DNA of 64,000 nt, taken from positions 1,178,001-1,242,000 of the forward strand of contig NZ_CP132194.1 in assembly GCF_030718935.1 (NCBI RefSeq). The letters run 5' to 3'. The translations under genes were made by a program, and so were the position numbers. This document shows positions 16,669 through 23,720 of this stretch, piece after piece (position 1 is the first letter of the stretch; each line of letters starts with the position of its first letter). Source of the stretch: Psychrobacter sp. M13 (GTDB lineage: Bacteria > Pseudomonadota > Gammaproteobacteria > Pseudomonadales > Moraxellaceae). Under the pieces are notes generated by a model. It saw only the letters and a program-made list of their open reading frames with translations. It was not told where the DNA came from and searched no databases.

Positions 16669-16726
16669 TAGCGGGCTCCACTTTTTGCGATAGGGTATTA
16701 ACGTAATAACTGCTGGCCTTTTCTAT

Positions 16727-17041
16727 TTATTGAGAGGAACGGGTACGAGCGACGACGGTTATTGCCTCGACAGGCTGGATTTCATTGACTTGTCGCAGCT
16801 GGCTAATATCTACGACTGGCATTGGCTCAGCAGCCTTCTCGTTATTCTTAGAAACAGAAGCATTGAATAGGGCAGTATCTATAGGTTGGCTAGCGGTTTC
16901 TTGATTGAGTAGCACTAACCATCCTGCCATAGTGCCTACGATTGAAACCATCATAATGCTGCTTTTGAGTGCCGCAAAAGGGTCTGCTTTTTTAACCCTT
17001 TTGTCAGCCGTTTGGGACGAATTTGATTTAGTATTAGTCAT
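16727..17041 (-). CDS. Small single-pass membrane protein of unknown function
   Basis: The 104-residue product from ATG 17041 begins 1 nt after the PepSY stop codon, indicating translational coupling. A basic cytoplasmic N-terminus (KSNSSQTADKRVKKADPF) is followed by one hydrophobic helix (about 25-45, SSIMMVSIVGTMAGWLVLL) and a periplasmic tail with no recognisable domain. I see no ApbE flavinylation motif of the D-x-S/T-G-A-S/T kind. I do not recognise the family. Its fixed place between PepSY and ApbE suggests an accessory or anchor subunit of that electron-transfer system. Confidence 0.7.
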   Translation of the reverse strand: MTNTKSNSSQTADKRVKKADPFAALKSSIMMVSIVGTMAGWLVLLNQETASQPIDTALFNASVSKNNEKAAEPMPVVDISQLRQVNEIQPVEAITVVARTRSSQ

Positions 17042-17042
17042 C

Positions 17043-17603
17043 TTAGCTATCCTTATCATCGTCATACTGCTCGTAAATCGTTGTGATTAAACGTTCATTG
17101 TTTTTATAGTACTCATCGTCTTCATAATCATCGTCATCGTGTTTTTTATTGCCGTGTTTCTCACTCTTATAATGGTCGTCATCGTCTTCATAATCATCAT
17201 TATGACCATCTTCATAGTTGTCATCAAAGTCATCAGCACGATAGTTATCGGTAGCCACTGGATTAAGGACAACTCCTAGATTGGCATCAATGTAAGCCGT
17301 GCCGCTATCCAATAGCACCTCATAAGCAACTGTACCGTTATAGTTGATAAGCTCAGGCGTCGCTTGTAGTTGCGCACTAGGCATGTCTTGCTTGGCCAAT
17401 GCTATCGCTTGCGCAGAAGTCAGCGCAGCAATAGAAGATACATTAGTATTTTGATCAACAAGGCTAGGTGCTGATAACGTCGGCTCTGATAAGAGATCAA
17501 TAGATTCAGACGACTGGATTGCCAAGGCAATGACACCGCCAAAAAATACCAACGAGGTAGCACCGACTGTTAATAACAAGGGTCTTAATAAAGGCAGGCT
17601 CAT
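17043..17603 (-). CDS. PepSY-domain membrane/periplasmic protein with an acidic, His-containing tail
   Basis: The 186-residue protein begins with a hydrophobic segment (about 5-28, signal anchor). One PepSY-like domain follows (SAQAIALAKQDMPSAQLQAT ... VAYEVLLDSGTAYIDANLG). A tail of about 65 residues consists almost entirely of Asp, Glu, His, Lys and Tyr (for example DDFDDNYEDGHNDDYEDDDD). Such a tail could bind cations such as Fe or Ca, though this is inference. It heads the operon with the small membrane protein, apbE and the ferric-reductase-like gene. PepSY domains recur in membrane electron-transfer clusters that use ApbE. Confidence 0.8.
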   Translation of the reverse strand: MSLPLLRPLLLTVGATSLVFFGGVIALAIQSSESIDLLSEPTLSAPSLVDQNTNVSSIAALTSAQAIALAKQDMPSAQLQATPELINYNGTVAYEVLLDSGTAYIDANLGVVLNPVATDNYRADDFDDNYEDGHNDDYEDDDDHYKSEKHGNKKHDDDDYEDDEYYKNNERLITTIYEQYDDDKDS

Positions 17604-17676
17604 AGTATGTACTCCGCATTATTTGGTTAGGGAATACAAGTAGCATACGCTATGAATATTAGCTTAGACTTAGGAT

Positions 17677-17781
17677 GTGGCGGTATATCAATATATTATT
17701 GATTATGATAAGTTCAGAGGCTTTGGTAATATTGATATCTATCTAGGCGGTATGAGTGCTTGGCAAAAGCTACAGGATTAA
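17677..17781 (+). pseudogene. C-terminal remnant of a rhodanese-domain protein
   Basis: The open stretch from the GTG at 17677 gives 34 residues ending RGFGNIDIYLGGMSAWQKLQD. The GF.NI..YLGGM.AW pattern is the usual end of a rhodanese domain. The catalytic Cys loop and everything before it are missing, and an in-frame TAG lies at 17671-17673. A terminator-like hairpin follows 40 bp downstream, as it would for a real gene. I read this as a deletion remnant. Confidence 0.5.
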
Positions 17782-17821
17782 TGAGGCAAGTGAATGAGTT
17801 GAGACTTAAAGGCGTTCAAAA

Positions 17822-17849
17822 GGCTTACCTTCATTGGTAGGCTTTTTTT
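17822..17849 (+). terminator. Terminator-like hairpin after the rhodanese remnant
   Basis: GGCTTACC (17822-17829) pairs with GGTAGGCT (17836-17843) using two G-U pairs, with a 6-nt loop, and is followed by seven T. No intact plus-strand gene precedes it. Confidence 0.6.
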
Positions 17850-17991
17850 ATATCATCGCACTATATTCATAATTTTAAATAATTATCATTCGTATTTATG
17901 AATAATAGGAGTAGACTGGCGCTATAGTGTTTTATTCAGTGACTATAATGCCAATAACATTAATAACATTAATAACTTTGGGAGCTTATTT

Positions 17992-18471
17992 ATGAAACGT
18001 GCCAAACAGTTACAGCCTCTATCGCGACAGCATCATCTTGGCTTAAATATCGGGCGTCATGGCAAAGAGTGCGCTGATAATCCAGAGCAGATCGCTGAAC
18101 ACTGGCAAGCGCTATCGTCTTATATGGGTGATATGCAGGATCACTTTAGACTCGAAGATGACTTAATTGTTGAGGGCTTGCAGCCTTATCGCAAGGAAGA
18201 ACCCGAGGTCGCCGCTGTGCTTGATAAACTGGAGGGGCAGCATAAAGAGCTGCGTGAGCTTACTGCCGATATTGCCGCCACTCTAAAGACAGCATCGAGC
18301 TTGCCTAGCGTCGAACAGGTTAGAGCGCTGGCAGGCTTATTATATGATCATGTCCGTTTTGAGGAGCGCGAGCTGTTCCCCGTTACCGAAAAATATCTGA
18401 CAGAGTCTGAGCTTGACGCTATTTATAAAGCTAGTCCAGATGACATTAAGCATTTAGATGAGCTGCGTTAA
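17992..18471 (+). CDS. Hemerythrin-like HHE domain protein
   Basis: The 159-residue cytoplasmic four-helix protein has His/Glu metal-ligand positions typical of HHE domains: QHHLGLNIGRHG in helix 1, DHFRLEDDLI in helix 2, EGQHKELREL in helix 3 and LYDHVRFEERELFP in helix 4. Hemerythrins bind a non-heme di-iron centre and react with O2 or NO. The gene lies ahead of a DUF1971 protein and close to nnrS/nsrR, so a role in NO or O2 sensing or iron-centre repair is plausible. GGGAG precedes the ATG. No NsrR site of the quality seen at nnrS and hmp is visible upstream. Confidence 0.87.
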   Translation: MKRAKQLQPLSRQHHLGLNIGRHGKECADNPEQIAEHWQALSSYMGDMQDHFRLEDDLIVEGLQPYRKEEPEVAAVLDKLEGQHKELRELTADIAATLKTASSLPSVEQVRALAGLLYDHVRFEERELFPVTEKYLTESELDAIYKASPDDIKHLDELR

Positions 18472-18534
18472 CTATAAAGCTGTTAGTTATTAAATAGAGT
18501 AATCAAAATAAAATGTAATCAGTAAGGAGTCACT

Positions 18535-18930
18535 ATGAATCGTCAAGTTATTCCAAGTCACTGGAAAATAAAACGTTCTACACATTTTTTCACTAAAGAT
18601 AAAGTCCCTAAAGCTCTGCTGACTCATCATAATACCGCTAAAGGCGTCTTTGGCCAAATTTGCGTCATGCAAGGGGTGGTTACTTTTTACGGCTTTGCCA
18701 ATGAGGCGGCAACTGATCCTGAACAAACTATCGTGATTGAGGCAGGACAATTTGCGGTTAGTCCGCCTGAGTACTGGCACCGTGTCGAGCTCAGCGATGA
18801 TGCGCAGTTTAATATTAACTTTTGGACAGAAGGCGGCAATGAGAGCAAAAACGAGGGCAAGTCACTGTTTAACAGCTCAACTATCCATAGTAAGCCGATT
18901 GAAAAGCTGTTCGATAAGCCAGAAGAGTAG
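18535..18930 (+). CDS. DUF1971 cupin-like protein
   Basis: The 131-residue protein matches the DUF1971 (TehB-associated/cupin) family: HWKIKRSTHFFTKDKVP at the start, HHNTAKGVFGQICVMQG in the middle, then PPEYWHRVELSDDAQFNINFW, a His-containing jelly-roll strand. Family members are small metal-binding cupins of unknown reaction, often found with NO or anaerobic genes. The C-terminal 25 residues are charged and variable. It follows the hemerythrin gene by 63 bp with its own AAGGAG, and a strong terminator follows, so the two genes form one unit. Confidence 0.85.
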   Translation: MNRQVIPSHWKIKRSTHFFTKDKVPKALLTHHNTAKGVFGQICVMQGVVTFYGFANEAATDPEQTIVIEAGQFAVSPPEYWHRVELSDDAQFNINFWTEGGNESKNEGKSLFNSSTIHSKPIEKLFDKPEE

Positions 18931-18945
18931 CCATAACTCAGGTTG

Positions 18946-18976
18946 TAAAAATACCCGCACTTCGCGGGTATTTTAG
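18946..18976 (+). terminator. Rho-independent terminator after the DUF1971 gene
   Basis: AAAATACCCGC pairs with GCGGGTATTTT around a 5-nt loop (ACTTC), with A and T runs on either side. It can work in both directions. Confidence 0.9.
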
Positions 18977-19020
18977 TATTTGCAATAATATATATAATTG
19001 AATAAAAGTAATATCATCGC

Positions 19021-19094
19021 GTATTACTGGTATAACTTTTTTTGCTTGCTGCGAGCACGCTGACAGAGGCTGCAAAAATTTATACCAGTAATAC
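19021..19094. repeat. 74-bp element with perfect 15-bp terminal inverted repeats
   Basis: GTATTACTGGTATAA (19021-19035) and its exact reverse complement (19080-19094) bound 44 bp that contain a second, imperfect Cys-like GC-rich stem (around GCGAGCACGCTGACAGAGGC). The size, perfect ends and intergenic position resemble a REP or MITE-type element. No flanking target duplication is obvious and no second copy is seen in this window. Confidence 0.6.
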
Positions 19095-19195
19095 TGTCAC
19101 ACTTTTAAAGTATTTTAACTATACAGTGCCTAATAACCATTTCTATAGCATCGCTCAACTTAGACTATCTCTAGCAGACATTATGTATTATAATA

Positions 19196-19218
19196 AACAT
19201 TCATTTTAAATATATCTT
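19196..19218. promoter_or_regulatory. NsrR-type palindrome upstream of nnrS
   Basis: AACATTCATTT-T-AAATATATCTT is an 11-1-11 inverted repeat matching the NsrR consensus (AAGATG.ATTT-N-AAAT.CATCTT) at most positions; the right arm is nearly perfect. It lies about 120 bp before the nnrS ATG. A close relative lies upstream of hmp, and nsrR is the next gene after nnrS. Confidence 0.65.
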
Positions 19219-19339
19219 TATTGATTATTTTAAAGCAGTGTCTTCAAAATAATGCTTTAAAAATAGTTTTATCCAAAGTGTCTTTTGCTAGTGTTTAGTA
19301 ATACCATCTTCCGATTTGCCCTGCTATAAGGTGCTCAAC

Positions 19340-20572
19340 ATGCTGCACATCCAGTTGCCGACGAGCCGTCCAACGTCACCCCATCCTATTTTAAACCTTG
19401 CCTTTCGTATATTTTTTAGTGCCGCAGGGCTATTTGCAGTGTTAACCATGCTGCTCTGGGCATTGGTGTTTATGGGTAAGACGGATATCGATGTCACTGC
19501 TATCAACCCGCTGTATTGGCACGGGCATGAGATGTTATATGGCTATACCATAGCAGTGATTGCAGGATTTTTATTGACGGCAGTTAAGACTTGGACAGGG
19601 GTCATGATGCCCTATGGCTATCGGCTGCTGGGCATTTTCTCATGCTGGGCAGTCGCTCGGATAAGCTGGGGGCTAGTGGGAATAGGCGTGAGTAGCGCCA
19701 ATCTTTGGTTCGCACTGGCGGCAGTAGGGGACTTGGCTTTTATGGTATCGATGGCTTGGGTCATCGCCAAAGCGGTAATGGCGGTCAAGCAATATAAACA
19801 GATGGGTATTATCTCTAAGCTAGTACTATTAACGATCGGTAATGGTCTATGCTATTGGGGTATTTATAGTGGTGACATGAGCTATGTGCGAGTCGGTATT
19901 TATCTTGGTTTATATATCATTATCGCGCTAGTGCTCACTATTGGTCGCCGAGTCGTGCCGTTCTTTATCGAGCGTGGTATCAGCGCGACGAGTACCGAAC
20001 AAGTCAAAGTCAAAAACAGTAAAGTCCTCGATATCTTAAGCTTAGTTACTTTTTTAGTGTTTATGCTTGCTGATATTTTTTATCCTAATAAATACTTAAT
20101 CACCATCAGTGCACTGAGTGTAGCCTTGGTTAATGGCATTCGTTTGCTGGGCTGGTATCATCATGGTATCTGGCGAAAACCGTTGTTATGGTCATTGTAT
20201 CTAGCTTTTGTAGGCATGTGCAGCAGCTTTATTTTATTTGCGCTGCAGCCTTGGTTGCACTTTAGCCATAGTATAGCGCTGCATGCTTTAGCGCTATCAG
20301 GCGTTGGCATGATGACTTTGGCAATGATGTCGCGCGTCTCTTTAGGGCATACGGGTCGCAGTATTCATCAGCCATCAAAGGCGGTGTCAGTGATGTTTGT
20401 ATTAATGATTGGCGTCTTTATCTTTCGAGTGCTTATGCCGCTTATCACGATGGACTACTATATCGTTTGGCTAATGATAGCGCAGACTTCATGGATACTC
20501 TGCTTTGCTTTATTCTGTATGACTTATATTCCGATGTTATCTAGGGCGCGTCCTGATAAGTTATTTGGTTAA
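19340..20572 (+). CDS. nnrS: NnrS-family heme/copper membrane protein
   Basis: ATG 19340 has AAGGTG 8 nt upstream. The alternative is a TTG at 19316. The 410-residue protein is almost wholly hydrophobic, with about 12 membrane helices. NPLYWHGHEMLYGYTIAVIAG near the start holds the conserved histidines of NnrS, and LTIGRRVVPFFIERG and HALALSGVGMMTLAMMSRVS are further conserved blocks. NnrS proteins contain heme and copper and relieve nitrosative stress in denitrifiers and pathogens. Its position directly upstream of nsrR and behind an NsrR-type operator supports control by NO. Confidence 0.9.
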   Translation: MLHIQLPTSRPTSPHPILNLAFRIFFSAAGLFAVLTMLLWALVFMGKTDIDVTAINPLYWHGHEMLYGYTIAVIAGFLLTAVKTWTGVMMPYGYRLLGIFSCWAVARISWGLVGIGVSSANLWFALAAVGDLAFMVSMAWVIAKAVMAVKQYKQMGIISKLVLLTIGNGLCYWGIYSGDMSYVRVGIYLGLYIIIALVLTIGRRVVPFFIERGISATSTEQVKVKNSKVLDILSLVTFLVFMLADIFYPNKYLITISALSVALVNGIRLLGWYHHGIWRKPLLWSLYLAFVGMCSSFILFALQPWLHFSHSIALHALALSGVGMMTLAMMSRVSLGHTGRSIHQPSKAVSVMFVLMIGVFIFRVLMPLITMDYYIVWLMIAQTSWILCFALFCMTYIPMLSRARPDKLFG

Positions 20573-20680
20573 TTTAAAAGGGATAGATACTGAGCTTATA
20601 AAGATTTGTATAGGCTTTAAGAATATAATACGTTTAGAGTTATGAAAATTATAAATAAACCTTAAAAATGGGCTAATACT

Positions 20681-21265
20681 ATGCGTCTAACTAATTATAG
20701 TGATTATGCGCTACGAATCTTGATGTATTTGGCAGTGATGCCAACTTCTGAAACTTTGGCAACGATATCTGACATTGCGGATAGCTATCAGATATCCAAA
20801 AGCCACTTGACTAAAATCGTGCATCAACTCGCGCAGCTTGGCTATATAGATAGTGTACGTGGTAAGAATGGTGGTATTCGACTGGCTATGGCCGCCAAAG
20901 ACATTAATTTAGGTCAGATCTTGCGTCATACTGAGCCGGACTTTGCCATTGTTCCTTGCTTTGGAAACAAGTTCTTGCAAGGTGATGTTGTAGCCGAAAA
21001 CGCAGATAATAGTGTGGACAGTAATAGCAGTCGGCAGGCACTAGACGAAGAGAAAAGCAAAGAGGAAAGCGAGAAGGTGAGTGCGGACAAGGAGAAGATT
21101 GACTTGGCTGATAGTCCGTCTAAGACCCTATGTACTATTAATCCTTCATGCCAGCTAAAAGGCGTGTTTTATGAAGCCACACAAGCCTTTATCAAGGTAA
21201 TGGATGACTATACTCTTGCCGATATTACTCTCAATAATAAAGAGCTTCAGCAATTGCTGTCTTAA
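20681..21265 (+). CDS. nsrR: Rrf2-family NO-sensing repressor NsrR with an acidic insertion
   Basis: The 194-residue regulator starts MRLTNYSDYALRILMYLAV, the standard Rrf2/NsrR opening. The winged helix follows (ISKSHLTKIVHQLAQLGYID, GKNGGIRLA). The three Fe-S cysteines are C93 (VPCF), C151 and C157 (LCTINPSC). In E. coli NsrR the first two are only 5 residues apart; here 57 residues rich in Asp, Glu, Ser and Lys lie between them (about 98-149). The C-terminal helix (YEATQAFIKVMDDYTLADIT) is normal. NsrR represses NO-detoxification genes until NO attacks its cluster. Likely targets here are nnrS and hmp. Confidence 0.9.
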   Translation: MRLTNYSDYALRILMYLAVMPTSETLATISDIADSYQISKSHLTKIVHQLAQLGYIDSVRGKNGGIRLAMAAKDINLGQILRHTEPDFAIVPCFGNKFLQGDVVAENADNSVDSNSSRQALDEEKSKEESEKVSADKEKIDLADSPSKTLCTINPSCQLKGVFYEATQAFIKVMDDYTLADITLNNKELQQLLS

Positions 21266-21448
21266 ATCATGTTTCATATGCTTTATTCTTATAAATTACA
21301 CTCGCTATCCAAGGCCTATTTTGGCTCTACCCTCATCCCTCTTAAGTAGTACTTGGTATGTATTTTATACCGCTTTTGCTCAATAGTTAACGTCAGTATT
21401 TGTTGGTACATTACCTCCATATTTTAATCAATAAGGAGGGCGTGTGCT

Positions 21449-22930
21449 ATGCATGCAAAAGAGCTGCTGGAGATGGAACGTCGCGATATAAGAGCGCTTC
21501 ATTATACGTGGATCGCTTTTTTTCTTACCTTTTATGTCTGGTTCAATATGGCGCCGCTTGCAACATCTATGCTGCAAACGGAAAGCTACTTGACGCCCGA
21601 CCACATCAAGCTATTCTTGATTGCCAACGTCGCGTTGACTATTCCTGGTCGCGTCATCGTTGGTATGGCGCTAGATCGCTTTGGTCCTAGACGAGTCTTT
21701 TCAATTTTGATGGTAGTCATGGCCATACCGACTTGGTTCTTCGCTTTTGGCACCTCAGCGATGCAGCTATTCGTAGCACGATTGTTTATGTCTATCGTTG
21801 GAGCGGGCTTTGTCGTCGGTATTCATATGACCGCGCTTTGGTTTAAGCCTAAAGACATTGGCTTTGCTGAAGGGTTTTATGCTGGTTGGGGCAACTTTGG
21901 CTCGGCAGCAGCAGCGATTACCATTCCGACAGTGGCGCTACAGTTCTTTGGCGGCGATGATGGGTGGCGCTGGGCGGTTGCCTTGTCGGGCGTGCTCATG
22001 GCAGCATACGGCGTTGCTTATTGGTTCTTGATTACCGATGGGCCAGACGTCAATACGCATCAAAAATCACGTAAGGCGGGCGCCCTAGAAGTCTCTACTT
22101 GGGCGGATCTGCTGCTTTATTGCTTATTTATTATTCCGTTATATGGTGTGCTGTCATTACTGGTCTATCGCACGCAAGGTATGGGGTTTTTGAGCGATAC
22201 GGGCGCATGGGTATGTTATGGCTTTATAGCCTTGATGGTGGTTTATCAAATCTATAAAGCCATCAGCGTCAACATACCGATTATCAAAGCGGGTATTCCT
22301 GAGGATGATAAATATCCGTTTACCTCTGTTGCAGCTCTTAATGTCACCTACTTTGCCAACTTTGGCGCAGAGCTGGCGGTAGTATCGATGCTTCCGATGT
22401 TCTTTGCGGCAACGTGGACGCTTGATCCGACAGTAGCGGGTCTTGTCGCCTCAACCTTTGCCTTTGTGAACTTATGGGCGCGGCCACTCGGTGGCTATAT
22501 CTCTGATAAAATAGGCAACCGTCGCCTAGTTATGCTGGTATATATGTTCGGTATAGGGATTGGCTTTGCACTGATGGGATTACTAAATGCAGAGTGGCCA
22601 TTATTTATCGCAGTGATTTTTACTATTTTATGTTCAGTGTTTGTCCAAGGGGCAGAAGGCGCAACCTTTGGCGTTATTCCATCTATTAAGCGTCGTCTCA
22701 CAGGTCAGATATCAGGATTAGCGGGCGCTTATGGTAACGTGGGCGCGGTATTCTACTTATTCGTATTTACATTGGTGGAGCCTAATCAGTTTTTCTTTAT
22801 TATCGCAATCGGTGCCTTTATTGCTTGGGTACTTTGCTTCTTTTGGTTAAAAGAGCCTGCAGATGCCTTTGGTGATGAGTATCAAATGTCATCGGTAGAT
22901 ATTCAGATTGCTAAAGAATATAACGGCTAA
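21449..22930 (+). CDS. narK: Nitrate/nitrite transporter, NarK family (first copy)
   Basis: The 493-residue MFS protein of the nitrate-nitrite porter family has 12 helices. AAGGAGG at 21432-21438 fixes the ATG. After a charged N-terminus (HAKELLEMERRDIRALHY), the membrane region carries FYAGWGNFGSAAAA and GLAGAYGNVGAVFYL, the paired glycine-rich nitrate-signature segments of helices 5 and 11, and an arginine after the first signature region. It differs clearly from the second narK at 26181, so the pair may be one nitrate/proton symporter and one nitrate/nitrite antiporter, as in other two-narK systems. Which is which is not decided here. It converges on narL, with a shared terminator between. 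Confidence 0.9.
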   Translation: MHAKELLEMERRDIRALHYTWIAFFLTFYVWFNMAPLATSMLQTESYLTPDHIKLFLIANVALTIPGRVIVGMALDRFGPRRVFSILMVVMAIPTWFFAFGTSAMQLFVARLFMSIVGAGFVVGIHMTALWFKPKDIGFAEGFYAGWGNFGSAAAAITIPTVALQFFGGDDGWRWAVALSGVLMAAYGVAYWFLITDGPDVNTHQKSRKAGALEVSTWADLLLYCLFIIPLYGVLSLLVYRTQGMGFLSDTGAWVCYGFIALMVVYQIYKAISVNIPIIKAGIPEDDKYPFTSVAALNVTYFANFGAELAVVSMLPMFFAATWTLDPTVAGLVASTFAFVNLWARPLGGYISDKIGNRRLVMLVYMFGIGIGFALMGLLNAEWPLFIAVIFTILCSVFVQGAEGATFGVIPSIKRRLTGQISGLAGAYGNVGAVFYLFVFTLVEPNQFFFIIAIGAFIAWVLCFFWLKEPADAFGDEYQMSSVDIQIAKEYNG

Positions 22931-22945
22931 TTTTATTTTTCCTAT

Positions 22946-22990
22946 ACATATAAAAACCAGCCAATTTATAATTAGCTGGTTTTTATATGT
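22946..22990. terminator. Bidirectional terminator between narK and narL
   Basis: A perfect 16-bp stem (22946-22961 with 22975-22990; core AAAAACCAGC/GCTGGTTTTT) encloses a 13-nt loop and has A and T runs on both sides. It serves the convergent narK (plus) and narL (minus). Confidence 0.92.
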
Positions 22991-23008
22991 ATCAGTTTTG
23001 ATCAAGAG

Positions 23009-23668
23009 TTATTTAGACAAGTTATTCACAGTCCATACCGCAGCATCTACACGAGTACGCAAGCCCGTCTTATTAAGAATGTGCTTCACATGTACTTTTA
23101 CTGTTGACTCTGCGATATCTAGTTTATTAGCGATCATTTTATTACTGAGACCTTTGGCGATCATTTGAATGACCTCAAGCTCTCTTATTGTCAGGTTGCC
23201 CGCAATGTCACTAGCACTTGGGGTGCGTAGTGTCTGTGCCAATATCGACGCAAGGTTTGGACTAATGACCAGCTCTCCTCGCAGTATCTTCCTGATATCA
23301 TCAATGATTAAGTCAGGCTCCATATCTTTTAATAGGTAACCATCGACCCCTAATTTTAATGCTTCTTGCACATCATTACCGCTATCAGAGACGGTAAACA
23401 ACAGCGTCTTTACCTTAATATGTCGAGCTTTGATTTCCTTTAAAGTTTCAATACCAGTCAATACGGGCATATTGTGATCAAGGATAACTAAGTCAACCGC
23501 ATTGTTTTGTAGAAAGTCTAAGGCTTGCTTGCCATCGCTTGCTTCGCCCACCACCTTGACATCGCCCTCAAGACTGAGTAAATCTGACATGCCTCGGCGT
23601 AACATAGGATGGTCATCGACTAGTAATAGTTTGGCAGGTGAAGCTGCGGTATAAACGATAGTACTCAT
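23009..23668 (-). CDS. narL: Nitrate/nitrite response regulator NarL
   Basis: ATG 23668 (MSTIVYTAASPAKLLLVDDHP) is chosen over an upstream in-frame start at 23755, because the receiver begins with LLLVDDHPMLRRGM. The 219-residue NarL/FixJ regulator has phospho-Asp in VILDHNMPVLTG, the lysine motif YLLKDME and a LuxR-type helix-turn-helix (LTIRELEVIQMIAKGLSNKM, STVKVHVKHILNK). It is encoded 52 bp after narX on the same strand. NarL activates nar promoters through TACYYMT heptamers. Candidate 7-2-7 sites lie upstream of narG and moaA, with a weaker one upstream of the second narK. Confidence 0.92.
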   Translation of the reverse strand: MSTIVYTAASPAKLLLVDDHPMLRRGMSDLLSLEGDVKVVGEASDGKQALDFLQNNAVDLVILDHNMPVLTGIETLKEIKARHIKVKTLLFTVSDSGNDVQEALKLGVDGYLLKDMEPDLIIDDIRKILRGELVISPNLASILAQTLRTPSASDIAGNLTIRELEVIQMIAKGLSNKMIANKLDIAESTVKVHVKHILNKTGLRTRVDAAVWTVNNLSK

Positions 23669-23720
23669 AGAATTCTCGCAAATTAAAAACAGAGTAAAAA
23701 GAGCTTTAAAAGCTATCAAG

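Noticed and set aside
17866..17905. TATTCATAA/TTATGAATA inverted repeat before the hemerythrin gene as an NsrR site
   Set aside because: The arms and spacing do not fit the 11-1-11 pattern seen at nnrS and hmp.
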